Positions 1 through 8,680 of a stretch of DNA of 64,000 nucleotides are shown piece by piece (the stretch's first letter is position 1; each line of letters opens with the position of its first letter). The notes below the pieces were generated by a model. The model made no database searches, was not told the DNA's origin, and saw only the letters and a list, made by a program, of their open reading frames with translations. A program made the position numbers and the translations under genes. Origin of the DNA: an uncultured Clostridium sp. (GTDB taxonomy: Bacteria; Bacillota_A; Clostridia; TANB77; CAG-508); contig CAKNIU010000001.1 in the NCBI GenBank assembly GCA_930980675.1, positions 62,001-126,000 on the forward strand. The letters are read 5' to 3'.

Positions 1-1
1 T

Positions 2-1684
2 GAATTATTTATAATAGATTCATTGGTTGATGGAATGGTTGATAAGTTAGACAACAATTTACTTAATCAACAGGTAGATTTCTTTGCAGCAATGAGACAC
101 TCATATCATGAAACCAATATGGTTGGAGAGGCAATATATCAAACTGCACAAGATGATGAGCATATAGAAATATCTAGACAAGCTGAAAGAATATATAATA
201 TATTAAATTCCGAGGATCCAGAGACAGAGTTAGAAAAATACTATGATATAGCTCCAAATAATTACTTAAAGGAGTTTGCTGGTATATCGTATTTAACTCA
301 GGAATTTGGTGATAGAAAAGTAGATGGAACATCTTTATATTTAAAAAACTTAGATAGCATTACACAAGAAATGCAAATGGAAATTTTGAAAAGAGATAAA
401 CTTAATTATACATTTCAAAGTTTATCAATTATATCAATAATTCCTATGGTAATGCTAGAACCACTTAAAAGCTGGGCTTTGAGTAACTTCTCTTTTACAA
501 AGTCGTTTTATAACGGCAAGTTAGGTATGATTGTTCAAATAATCATTTTATTAGTAACATTTGTATGTTACATTTTAATTAGAAAATTAAAAGATAATGG
601 AGCAGTAAACATAAAGTTAGAAAACAATCAAAATCCATGGCAAGCTAAATTATACAATATAAAACCAGTTAAAAGGTTTGTGGATTTATTTATACCAAAA
701 GATGGTACAAAAGAGCGTAGAAAAATAAAAGAAGCGCTGAAAGATGCAGCGTCAAAGCAAAAAATAGAATGGTTATACATTAATAGATTAACTCTTACTG
801 TTGTTGTATTTATTGCATCAATAATAATGTTTATGATGTTACATAATGTCCAAATTAATTATATATACACAGAGCCAACTACGGATTATGATCTTATTGG
901 AGAACTAGACGATCGAGATTATAGAAAAGCTATGGAGACGACTGAAACTCATAACTACTTTCTAGATATGTTTAGAGGAAAATTAAATACTACTCAAGAT
1001 GATATAGAAAAAGCGATGAGAAGGTCTACATATTATAGAGATGCTGATGAAGAAACAATCACATCAAATGCAGAGCAAATATTAGAAAAATTGCAGACTG
1101 TAAATTCAGAATATTTAAAATGGTTTGAAATACTTTTAGCAATGGTATTTGCTATAATAGGATATGCAGCACCATACTTAATGCTTAAATTCCAAGTTAT
1201 AATAAGAAAAATGTCTATGGAAGATGAGGTAATGCAATTCCAAACAATTATACTTATGCTTATGAGGCTTGAAAGAGTTGACGTTGAAATGATACTAGAA
1301 TGGATGGAAAGATATGCAGACATATTTAAAGAGCCAATTAGCAGATGCTTAAACGACTATGAAAGTGGTTCTTGGGAAGCATTGGAAGATATGAAATCAG
1401 AAGTATCATTCCAACCTTTGATTAGAATAATTGAAAGCTTACAAACTGCGGTTGAAAAAGTTCCTATAAAAGAAGCTTTTGATGAATTAGATTCTGATAG
1501 AGAGTATTACCAAGATAAACGTAAAGAAGCAAATGATAGATTAATTTCTAAAAAAGGTATGATAGGTAGAGCAATAGGTTTTACCCCACTTGTTGGAATA
1601 TTTGTTGGATACTTAGTTGTACCATTAGTATTAATAGGATTAACAAGTATGACTTCATCATTTGAAACAATGCAAGCAATGTAA
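2..1684 (+). CDS. Type II secretion F-type (TadB/TadC-like) membrane protein, 5' end outside window
   Basis: The reading frame is open from base 2 with no stop, so the gene begins upstream; the TTG at 23 is only an internal codon. Five hydrophobic segments are visible, at about 413-465, 526-580, 791-840, 1121-1177 and 1571-1640. The last two bracket a charged helical cytoplasmic stretch (about 1200-1560, including EVMQFQTIILMLMRLERVDV) with the layout of the T2SF domain found in TadB, TadC, PilC and GspF. Proteins of this family form the inner-membrane platform that couples a secretion ATPase to pilin assembly. It is followed after 52 bases by a row of single-helix pilin-sized proteins, which supports a pilus or pseudopilus role. 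The ATPase expected as a partner is not in the window. The family call is by motif layout only; the exact subfamily is uncertain. Confidence 0.72.
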   Translation, partial: ELFIIDSLVDGMVDKLDNNLLNQQVDFFAAMRHSYHETNMVGEAIYQTAQDDEHIEISRQAERIYNILNSEDPETELEKYYDIAPNNYLKEFAGISYLTQEFGDRKVDGTSLYLKNLDSITQEMQMEILKRDKLNYTFQSLSIISIIPMVMLEPLKSWALSNFSFTKSFYNGKLGMIVQIIILLVTFVCYILIRKLKDNGAVNIKLENNQNPWQAKLYNIKPVKRFVDLFIPKDGTKERRKIKEALKDAASKQKIEWLYINRLTLTVVVFIASIIMFMMLHNVQINYIYTEPTTDYDLIGELDDRDYRKAMETTETHNYFLDMFRGKLNTTQDDIEKAMRRSTYYRDADEETITSNAEQILEKLQTVNSEYLKWFEILLAMVFAIIGYAAPYLMLKFQVIIRKMSMEDEVMQFQTIILMLMRLERVDVEMILEWMERYADIFKEPISRCLNDYESGSWEALEDMKSEVSFQPLIRIIESLQTAVEKVPIKEAFDELDSDREYYQDKRKEANDRLISKKGMIGRAIGFTPLVGIFVGYLVVPLVLIGLTSMTSSFETMQAM

Positions 1685-1736
1685 TTGAAATTTATGAATT
1701 ATCGTTCTTTATTAGCAGAAAGAGGTTTTAGTAATT

Positions 1737-2225
1737 ATGGAAAATGCAACCAAAGCATTGATTATAGCAGGTGGAATGTTAATTGCTATGCTAATTGTGG
1801 GTTTGTTGGTATTTGGATATACACAACTTAGACAATACCAACAAACTGCATATGATGAAGAGTCCACAAGGCAATTAGCAGACTTTAATGAAAGATTTGA
1901 GGCTTATAACAGAACTACTGTTAGAGGATATCAAATTATTTCTCTTGGTAATTTAGTGTATGATACCAATATAAGATATGCTGATTATCAAGGTTATGAA
2001 GATGTTACTGTTCAGGTAAAAGGACTTACAAATTTGTATGATAGTAATAGAAGCCCAGATGAAAAAGTTGACTTAGTTAACTTTGTTCAAGAAACTTATA
2101 ATCGTTTAAATGGCGACCAAAAAAATGCTGTAAAAGAAGCATATTTTGAATGTACAGGCGTTACTTATGGAGTTTCTGGAAGAGTAACTAGAATGGAATT
2201 TTCAAATGTAAAAGTAATAAATTAG
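1737..2225 (+). CDS. Pilin-like single-helix protein, MENA family copy 1 (162 aa)
   Basis: The protein starts MENATKALIIAGGMLIAMLI: eight polar residues and then one long membrane helix (about residues 8-28), with a soluble, presumably extracellular C-terminal domain of about 130 residues. Three other proteins at 2334, 3551 and 4091 begin the same way, so this is a local paralogous family that diverges after the helix. There is no cleavable leader and no glycine before the helix, so the usual prepilin-peptidase site is not apparent. The start is placed at ATG 1737 by an AGAGG about 11 bases upstream. Its place directly after the T2SF-like platform gene suggests a pilin or pseudopilin subunit. 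That function is inferred; I do not recognise a named family. Confidence 0.7.
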   Translation: MENATKALIIAGGMLIAMLIVGLLVFGYTQLRQYQQTAYDEESTRQLADFNERFEAYNRTTVRGYQIISLGNLVYDTNIRYADYQGYEDVTVQVKGLTNLYDSNRSPDEKVDLVNFVQETYNRLNGDQKNAVKEAYFECTGVTYGVSGRVTRMEFSNVKVIN

Positions 2226-2333
2226 AATTATTTTACTTTAAGTTTTGAAGTTTAATTAATTAATTTTTGTAGTTAGTATATTAAAAATATAGTGCGTAAA
2301 ACTACATAAGATAACAAAAAGGAGAGTGAACTA

Positions 2334-2888
2334 ATGGAGAATGCATCTAAGGCGTTAATAATTACTGGTGAAGTATTAATTGGTATATTAGTACTTACAT
2401 TATTAAGCTTCATAATAGTTCAATTTGGGAATTTTTCTAGAAATTTGAATACGCAAATGAGTGAAACTGAAATAAATAGATTTAATGTTGAATTTACTAA
2501 TTTTTCAGGTAGGGCAGACATAAGTATGCAAGAAGTGGCGTCAATAATAAATTTTGCACAAAAAAACAATCAAGAATTTGAAGCTCAAAACGGAGATGCA
2601 TTTTTTGTTGATGTAAAAATAGATGGTGAATCAGTAATAGGCAATTCAATAAATGAATATTTAACGAATACTAAAAATTCTAAATATTATTATTGTAATA
2701 TTGTAATTAGCAATATTAATATTGATAATACCAATAATACAATAACTTTTAAAAGAAATTTTATTGATTCAGACATAACATATGATAATAGAACAAATAG
2801 AGTATCATCAATCCAATTTCACACAATAGATAATGATGATTACGCAAATGCAATTTTACAGCAATATACGATAAATGTAACTACATAG
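2334..2888 (+). CDS. Pilin-like single-helix protein, MENA family copy 2 (184 aa)
   Basis: It begins MENASKALIITGEVLIGILV and has one membrane helix at about residues 8-29. The rest is an asparagine-rich soluble domain without cysteines except one near residue 122. A clear AAGGAGAG precedes the ATG by 8-9 bases. It shares its first eight residues with the proteins at 1737, 3551 and 4091, but the C-terminal domain looks unrelated, as expected for pilins or minor pilins that share an assembly helix and differ in the exposed part. It follows copy 1 after 108 bases. Role inferred from context only. Confidence 0.68.
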   Translation: MENASKALIITGEVLIGILVLTLLSFIIVQFGNFSRNLNTQMSETEINRFNVEFTNFSGRADISMQEVASIINFAQKNNQEFEAQNGDAFFVDVKIDGESVIGNSINEYLTNTKNSKYYYCNIVISNINIDNTNNTITFKRNFIDSDITYDNRTNRVSSIQFHTIDNDDYANAILQQYTINVTT

Positions 2889-2966
2889 GAAAAGTAATTT
2901 AATAAAGATTGAATTTATTTGTAAAAGTAAAAAAGTAAAAAAAATTAGAAAAAAATTTTTTTTATA

Positions 2967-2995
2967 TTGCATTATTTTTTACTTAATGATATAAT
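2967..2995 (+). promoter_or_regulatory. Candidate promoter TTGCAT-17-TATAAT ahead of the 141-aa gene
   Basis: TTGCAT at 2967-2972, a 17-base spacer and a perfect TATAAT at 2990-2995 preceded by TGA (extended -10). The expected transcript start (about 3002) falls inside the AAAGGA ribosome binding site at 3000-3005 of the gene at 3011, so the leader would be almost absent; this lowers confidence. Confidence 0.4.
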
Positions 2996-3010
2996 TCCGA
3001 AAGGATAGCC

Positions 3011-3436
3011 ATGAAAAAATATATAGTTTTGTTTATTATAGTAATTATAGCGGTTTGTAGTATAGGTTATTTGTATTTAAATTATAAAACTAATGCTAAT
3101 AATGTACAAGCTACTAATAAAGAATATTCTAGTTTATATAGTCAAATAATTAATGGAGCTACACTTGCAACAAATATAAATAAAATTATCGACAAAAATA
3201 CGAAAAATAATGTTTCTAAAAATGAAAAAGGCTATTTTGAAGATAATGATACAAACTCAATAATAGTTGAAATAAAATTTAAAGATAGTGACAACATATT
3301 TAGAATAGAACAAATTTATAATAATGGAATACAAAAATTTATTAATTTATATAGCAATTTAAATTTTAAATGCACTAAAATTGAATATCATAAAAAAACA
3401 AATTTAATTAGTTATATGTACTTTGAAGAAGTATAA
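3011..3436 (+). CDS. Small anchored protein of unknown function (141 aa)
   Basis: MKKYIVLFIIVIIAVCSIGY begins a signal-anchor helix (residues 4-24), followed by a lysine- and asparagine-rich soluble domain of about 115 residues. It lacks the MENA start shared by the flanking pilin-like proteins, so it is not an obvious member of that family. An AAAGGAT ribosome binding site lies 5-10 bases before the ATG. The base composition is even more AT-rich than the neighbours. It sits within the pilin-like gene row on the same strand, so it could be an accessory or minor subunit, but nothing in the sequence names a function. Confidence 0.6.
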   Translation: MKKYIVLFIIVIIAVCSIGYLYLNYKTNANNVQATNKEYSSLYSQIINGATLATNINKIIDKNTKNNVSKNEKGYFEDNDTNSIIVEIKFKDSDNIFRIEQIYNNGIQKFINLYSNLNFKCTKIEYHKKTNLISYMYFEEV

Positions 3437-3550
3437 AATATACTCTTTGTGGTTACATAGTTAATTAAAAAATTATTTTATAGTTATTAGGTTTAGTTAA
3501 TATGACTAAAATCATATAAATATTTATAAGAAATCAAAGGAGGAAATTTT

Positions 3551-4033
3551 ATGGAAAACGCGTCAAAAGCATTAATTATTGCAGGTGCAATATTAGTTTC
3601 AATTTTAATAGTTGGTTTAGGTGTTATTATTTATAATAACGTATCAGGAATAGCATCAGGAACAAATCTTGATTCTCAAGAAATTACAGCACATAATTCA
3701 CCATTTGAAGGATATTTTGGTGATTATGTATCAGGAAGCAATGTAAGAGCATTAATTACACAAGTTCAAGCTAACAATAGTGCAGCACAAAGAAATGATG
3801 AGGTAGTAGGAAATTATATATATGTCGTAGATGACACAGGTAAGATTTTAAGCTCTTCAGATATTAGAACTGGACAAATGTATAAAGTTACGTATGGTGA
3901 CCAATCTGTATTCTCAGATGAAGGTGGAGATAATAATGGAGACCCAGTAACTGGAACTATGGCAAATGATGCTGGATATTGGAGTAATGGATATTTAAGA
4001 ACAATTGTCGTAACAGTTAATTCAGCTGGATAA
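3551..4033 (+). CDS. Pilin-like single-helix protein, MENA family copy 3 (160 aa)
   Basis: It begins MENASKALIIAGAILVSILI with one helix at about residues 8-29, then a serine-, glycine- and asparagine-rich exposed domain. That domain contains a stretch readable as a beta hairpin (GNYIYVVDDTGKILSS, about residues 89-104) and ends in hydrophobic beta-like residues (TIVVTVN). AAAGGAGG lies about 7 bases before the ATG, the strongest ribosome binding site of the locus. With its short, compact domain this is a reasonable candidate for the major subunit of the structure, but that is inference from size, ribosome binding site strength and position, not from any homology that I can name. Confidence 0.68.
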   Translation: MENASKALIIAGAILVSILIVGLGVIIYNNVSGIASGTNLDSQEITAHNSPFEGYFGDYVSGSNVRALITQVQANNSAAQRNDEVVGNYIYVVDDTGKILSSSDIRTGQMYKVTYGDQSVFSDEGGDNNGDPVTGTMANDAGYWSNGYLRTIVVTVNSAG

Positions 4034-4090
4034 TTAAAATAAGGAAAGTAGCAATTATTTTATAAACTGTTTCAGAAAGGAAACTATTAG

Positions 4091-4945
4091 ATGGAAAATG
4101 CAACCGAAGCATTAAAAATGGGCTTTGCAGTGCTTGTGCTAGTTGTAGCTTTATCTCTTACAATATATTCTTTTACAAGAGTTAGAGAAACATCAGCACA
4201 AATAACCGCCGAAGCAGATGTAAGACAGTATTATCAACAATTAACTTTAAATGAAACAGAAGGCAGTACTAATGCTCAAGCTAATAGAATAGTAGGAGTA
4301 GAAACTGTAATACCAACTCTTTATAGATATTATAAAGAAAATTATACTATTTTATTTTATAAAGGAACAGGCTATAATGAAGCAAATGGTACTTTTGAGC
4401 AGATAACTCCAATGCCACTTTATTATACTGAAACTAGTGCAGAATATTTAAATGGCTCTACTTTAACAACTAATGAATCTGACGTAAGGGCTATATTTGG
4501 CTTTGATATTCAAGATGAACAAGTAAGAAGAGAGCCATGGAGTGCTAATCAAGATTCATCATATTCCTTTATAAGAGCTTTTGTAAATGGCTTATTTACT
4601 AACAATTATTATACAAGTAGAACAAGTACTAATAATCCTAGCAAAGGTAATAATTTTGGCGAAGATAGTAATGGACCATATTATCAAATACAGTTTTATT
4701 TTAATGGTAATGATAGAAAATCAGATGGACTATTAGGAAAAGATTATCAGTTTATTGAAAGATATGGCGAATATAATTTTGAAAATGTATCAAATATTGC
4801 TAGTGATGATGATGGAAACTTAGTTCAGGACTATAATATCTTATCAAATGTAACGGAATCAGTAGATATACTTGAAAATAATGAGATTGTAGTTAATAAT
4901 AAGGGAACTACCAAAAGGGTAATACAGTATATACTAATATCATAG
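4091..4945 (+). CDS. Pilin-like single-helix protein, MENA family copy 4, long form (284 aa)
   Basis: It begins MENATEALKMGFAVLVLVVA, sharing MENAT and AL with the other copies but with Glu for Lys at position 6 and a polar KM before the helix (about residues 11-28). The exposed domain is about 250 residues, nearly double that of the other copies, and is rich in Tyr, Asn and Thr (for example FTNNYYTSRTSTNNPSKG). Size and divergence suggest a specialised or tip subunit, as large minor pilins often are; this is inference. AGAAAGGAAA lies about 8 bases before the ATG. A stem-loop (4981-5022) follows the stop. Confidence 0.66.
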   Translation: MENATEALKMGFAVLVLVVALSLTIYSFTRVRETSAQITAEADVRQYYQQLTLNETEGSTNAQANRIVGVETVIPTLYRYYKENYTILFYKGTGYNEANGTFEQITPMPLYYTETSAEYLNGSTLTTNESDVRAIFGFDIQDEQVRREPWSANQDSSYSFIRAFVNGLFTNNYYTSRTSTNNPSKGNNFGEDSNGPYYQIQFYFNGNDRKSDGLLGKDYQFIERYGEYNFENVSNIASDDDGNLVQDYNILSNVTESVDILENNEIVVNNKGTTKRVIQYILIS

Positions 4946-4980
4946 TAATTACTAAAAGGTTTATAGCAAGTTATATGTAA

Positions 4981-5025
4981 ATTGCTTTTTAGGTATGCTT
5001 TATAGCTTGCCTGAAAAGCAATTTT
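4981..5025 (+). terminator. Stem-loop after the MENA gene row
   Basis: ATTGCTTTT (4981-4989) pairs with AAAAGCAAT (5014-5022), and the inner bases extend the stem to a loop of about six. It is followed by ATTTTATGTT rather than a clean T run, so it would be a weak terminator at best. The right arm overlaps a promoter candidate at 5007-5035. Confidence 0.4.
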
Positions 5026-5035
5026 ATGTTATAAT
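5007..5035 (+). promoter_or_regulatory. Extended -10 promoter for the 174-aa / 638-aa pair
   Basis: TTGCCT at 5007-5012, a 17-base spacer and a perfect TATAAT at 5030-5035 preceded by TGT. It would start transcription about 40 bases before the ATG at 5082 and makes the next two genes a separate transcription unit. Confidence 0.55.
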
Positions 5036-5081
5036 ATAAAGGAATTTTATTTATAATATTTCAAATAAAAGGAGGCAATTT

Positions 5082-5606
5082 ATGAGTGATACAGTAGTAA
5101 CAGTGCTAGCAATATTTTTAGCAGCAATTCTTATGTTTATATTTCCACTAATGTCAACATCTGATAGAGCAGATGACATTACTACACAGGCAGTTGATTC
5201 AGCAACTACTGATTTTGTTGATGAAATAAGATCTACAGGAAAAATAACTCAACAAAATTATGACAATTTTATACAAGTTCTTGGATCAACAGGAAATAGT
5301 TATGAAGTTGAAATGGAAGTACAGGTTTTAGATGATAACCCTGGTAAAAAAGTAACAGAAGCTGAATATACTAAGGTTGGAGAAAACTATTATTATAGTG
5401 AATACACAACTCAAATACTTGATGAAATAAATTCAGACACGGGTGCTATGTACTTAAAACAAGGAGACTTAGTAACTGTTAGTGTAAAAAATACTAATAG
5501 AACAATTGGTACTATATTAAGAGACTTTTTTTATAGTATAACAGGAAACAATTCTGCAACTGTTACAGCTACACATAGTGGAATTGTAAGTGTAAATGGA
5601 AGATAA
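5082..5606 (+). CDS. Anchored pilus-locus protein (174 aa), function unknown
   Basis: MSDTVVTVLAIFLAAILMFI begins an N-terminal helix (residues 5-24) ending before the charged STSDRADD. The soluble part has an alternating beta pattern (YEVEMEVQVLDD) and ends in ATVTATHSGIVSVNGR. It resembles TadE/TadF-type or pseudopilin proteins in layout: a short cytoplasmic N-terminus, one helix, one compact domain. It does not share the MENA start. AAAGGAGG precedes the ATG by about 7 bases. Only 18 bases separate it from the 638-aa gene, so the two are probably translated from one message and may form a complex. Confidence 0.62.
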   Translation: MSDTVVTVLAIFLAAILMFIFPLMSTSDRADDITTQAVDSATTDFVDEIRSTGKITQQNYDNFIQVLGSTGNSYEVEMEVQVLDDNPGKKVTEAEYTKVGENYYYSEYTTQILDEINSDTGAMYLKQGDLVTVSVKNTNRTIGTILRDFFYSITGNNSATVTATHSGIVSVNGR

Positions 5607-5624
5607 ACAAATGAAAGGATAAAA

Positions 5625-7541
5625 ATGAAGTTACAACAACTAGCAGTAGTATTTGTAATAATAGTTGTACCTATTGCAATGGTATTATCTATGTATACAA
5701 ACAATAATATAGAAGTTTTAGAAGCACAGGCTGACTATAATGATATATTACTCAATGCAACAAATGATGCAGTACAAGCATATCAGATGAATACATTAAG
5801 AAATGGTTATTCAACTATAAACGACTCAAAAATAAGAGATATTTCTGCATCAGTAAATTCATTTTTCAATAGCTTAGCTTCGGGATTGGGTTCATCAGGA
5901 TATAGTAGAGAGGACATAGAAGGTTACATACCAGCTATGCTCTTTACCTTATATGATGGCTATTATTTGTATGGTGATTATCAAAACATGGTAGAAATTG
6001 AAAATGGAAAGCAAGTATATAGCACGGATATCACGCAGAATCTTACATCCAAAAGTGGTGTAAAGCCTTTTATATATTATACTTGTGAATATACTGGATC
6101 AGGAAAATTGGATTTAGTAATAAACTACACGTTGGATAACTATATTACAGTAATGGGAACCGATAAAGATGGAAATATAGTAAATATTTCTGGTTATTTA
6201 ATAAATCCAAATAGTGTAACTGATAATGGCGGTACATTACAAGTTCATGGTGTTACAATAGAGCCAGAAACTTTGGGAGAATATATTGTTGCAATTGATA
6301 CTGTACCAATAGGTGAAGGTCAAACAGGAACTACATATACTCCAAGAGAACCAGAATATTTTCAATATGTTTATTATAACAATCAAAAATACTATTATGA
6401 TCCGTCAGCAAGCAGTTCTAGAAGTAGTACATATGTTGGTGTTAATTTTTTTAGATTAAATAATAATTTAAGAGTTTATTTAACAGAAACAGAGGCAAAT
6501 GGACTTGCAAACTATTTGGGATTCACTAACTATATGAATATTCAACAAAATCCAGAAGTTAATTTTAAAGATAGTAGTGCAATTAAGTATTATAGAGAAG
6601 CAAAAGAATTTTCAGATACATTTTTAAGTATTGTTGGAACTCAACCATTAACAGTAGTTACAGATAGTTTTAATAATCAACTTAACTATACTACATTATC
6701 TGAGGATTCTGGACAAAGTGTACCTATACACTCACGTGCTGATTATTATGATCTAGAGTATGATTCAATTACTGGTGTTTTTACTATAAACGATGAAAAT
6801 GATCCAGAATTAGAAAGCTCATTGTTTAATGAGCATAGAGCGGATGTAATAATTAGTTCTATAGAATCAAATTTAATGAGCATAATTGCAAACTTTAATA
6901 TACATCATAATTCAGGTTATGAATTTGCTTTACCTGTGCTTTCAGAAGATGATTGGTACAATATTGCAAATAATGTAACAATAGTATCGTTTATGCAAGG
7001 AATGCCTATTGGTAATTATAAATATTATAGCAATTATTCTATTGTTACAAATACTAAAAATAAAGAATTTGTATCACGAAATTCAATATTATTAAGAAAT
7101 AAAGAAAGTGGAAATAGAACTAGTGATACAAGCAAATCATATCATAATCCACGATGTTTAAGCATAAATGGCTATGGAGAAAATACTATTGATACTAGTA
7201 ATTTAATAGGATACAATATAATTGATTATCAGCAACAAATTGCATCATATGATGAGATAGATGATAGTAGAGAAGAAATTACTCGTACATTTTATTACTA
7301 TCCTCATTCAGGAAGTGGAGCATATGAGTGTGTAATTGGTAGGGATGAAGTTCTATTTACAACAGATAATTTAATTAATAATACACCTTTTAGTAGTATA
7401 AATGATAGGTATGATGAAACACAAAGCATATATGAAGGAAAGTATCCATCACATGAAGTTAGAACTGCATACATAACTGCTTTAGCCCGTGAAAAATACA
7501 ATTTATACAAAGTAAGCGATTACTTTGACGATCATAGTTAA
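5625..7541 (+). CDS. Large anchored pilus-locus protein (638 aa), TadG-like layout
   Basis: One N-terminal helix (about residues 6-22, AVVFVIIVVPIAMVLSMY) is followed by an amphipathic helix carrying EAQADYNDILLNATNDAVQA and then about 580 residues of Tyr/Asn/Ser-rich extracellular sequence with no further membrane segment and no C-terminal anchor. This is the layout of TadG- or TadE-type large pseudopilins that may cap or anchor a pilus. GAAAGGAT lies 6 bases before the ATG. It is cotranscribed with the 174-aa gene and is followed by a strong terminator (7573-7613), so it is the last gene of the locus. I see no enzymatic motif or named adhesin domain; the TadG comparison rests on architecture alone. 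Confidence 0.62.
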   Translation: MKLQQLAVVFVIIVVPIAMVLSMYTNNNIEVLEAQADYNDILLNATNDAVQAYQMNTLRNGYSTINDSKIRDISASVNSFFNSLASGLGSSGYSREDIEGYIPAMLFTLYDGYYLYGDYQNMVEIENGKQVYSTDITQNLTSKSGVKPFIYYTCEYTGSGKLDLVINYTLDNYITVMGTDKDGNIVNISGYLINPNSVTDNGGTLQVHGVTIEPETLGEYIVAIDTVPIGEGQTGTTYTPREPEYFQYVYYNNQKYYYDPSASSSRSSTYVGVNFFRLNNNLRVYLTETEANGLANYLGFTNYMNIQQNPEVNFKDSSAIKYYREAKEFSDTFLSIVGTQPLTVVTDSFNNQLNYTTLSEDSGQSVPIHSRADYYDLEYDSITGVFTINDENDPELESSLFNEHRADVIISSIESNLMSIIANFNIHHNSGYEFALPVLSEDDWYNIANNVTIVSFMQGMPIGNYKYYSNYSIVTNTKNKEFVSRNSILLRNKESGNRTSDTSKSYHNPRCLSINGYGENTIDTSNLIGYNIIDYQQQIASYDEIDDSREEITRTFYYYPHSGSGAYECVIGRDEVLFTTDNLINNTPFSSINDRYDETQSIYEGKYPSHEVRTAYITALAREKYNLYKVSDYFDDHS

Positions 7542-7572
7542 TTTTTTTATAGCAATTATATAAATAAAATTA

Positions 7573-7613
7573 AAAAAAATGGTTACTCTAATAAAAGAGT
7601 AACTATTTTTTTT
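7573..7613 (+). terminator. Rho-independent terminator closing the pilus-like locus
   Basis: GTTACTCT (7582-7589) pairs with AGAGTAAC (7596-7603) around a six-base loop; A/T bases lengthen the stem and a run of eight T follows. It lies just upstream of the spoIVB ribosome binding site. Confidence 0.85.
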
Positions 7614-7623
7614 AGGAGATTCT

Positions 7624-8662
7624 ATGAAAAAGAAAATTATTCCAATTATTTTATTAATAATTTGTTTAAGTATGTATATAAATTTACTAGGAATAGAAAG
7701 TGACTTATATTCAGAAGCAGTAAGTGCCTCAACAAAAAGATATGTAAATCCAATAGGAAGAACTGTAGGGCTTAAATTATACACAAATGGAGTATTAGTT
7801 GTTGGTATGTCCGAAATTGACGGAGAAGATGGAAACAAATGTATGCCTTATAAAGACAGTGGAATAAAAGAAGGAGACATGATAAAAGAAATAAATGGCA
7901 AAGAAATAAGTAATACGCAAGAGTTAATAAATATAGTAAATAGTTCGAATGGAAATGAAGTATCTATAAAATATGAAAGAAATAATGATTTGATTTATAC
8001 TAGTATCATTCCTATTAAGGGGAAGAATGGAGATTATATGTTGGGGCTATGGGTTAGAGATGCAGCAGCTGGCATTGGTACACTCACATATTATGAGGAG
8101 GCTACAAAAACTTTTGCAGCACTAGGTCATGGAATAACAGATGTAGATACAGGAAATTTGTTAAATATTTCTAATGGAGAATTAGTAACTGCACAGATTG
8201 TTTCAATAGTTAAAGGCGTAAAGGGTAGAGCAGGAGAGATAAGAGGAATAATAGATAATGGGCAAAAAATAGGAGAAATTGAAAATAATGGCAATATAGG
8301 AGTATATGGAAAGGTTACAAATGTAGACTTTATAAATTCAATAAAACAAGAAGAACTAGAAGTTGCGGAGAGAAATGAAATAAAAACAGGAAAAGCTGAA
8401 ATTATATGCCAACTTGAAAATGATAAAGTAGAACGTTTTGAAATAAATATAAAAAAGTTGTATAAAAATTCTAAAGATAATAAAAGCATGCTTATAGAAA
8501 TAACAGATGAAGGATTAATAGAAAAAACGGGAGGTATAATTCCACGGAATGAGTGGTACACCAATAGTGCAAAATAATAAATTTATAGGTGCTATAACAA
8601 ATGTGCTACTAAATTCACCTACAGAAGGCTATGCAATTTTTGCAGATATGATGATGAAGTGA
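7624..8662 (+). CDS. spoIVB: SpoIVB serine peptidase, broken by a +1 frameshift before the catalytic serine
   Basis: SpoIVB is the forespore protease that is secreted into the intermembrane space and triggers sigma-K processing by cleaving SpoIVFA. The protein has a signal-anchor (residues 5-22), a PDZ domain (about residues 60-125, with GIKEGDMIKEINGKEI) and the S55 peptidase domain with the catalytic His in AALGHGITD. The first frame ends at 8577 after TGGIIPRNEW. Skipping one base at about 8542-8543 restores TGGIIHGMSGTPIVQNN, where GMSG carries the nucleophile Ser, and the restored frame runs to TGA at 8660-8662 with the normal SpoIVB ending. As written the product lacks its catalytic serine. 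A sequencing or assembly error, a real loss, or recoding are all possible; no slippery heptamer is present. TTTTAGGAG supplies the ribosome binding site. Confidence 0.85.
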
Positions 8663-8680
8663 AGTTTGTGATGCTAGACA

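Noticed and set aside
1033..1323. Antisense open frames over the T2SF gene and, in the same way, over most other genes
   Set aside because: They mirror the AT-rich coding strand, are rich in Leu, Phe and Ser, and have no ribosome binding sites.
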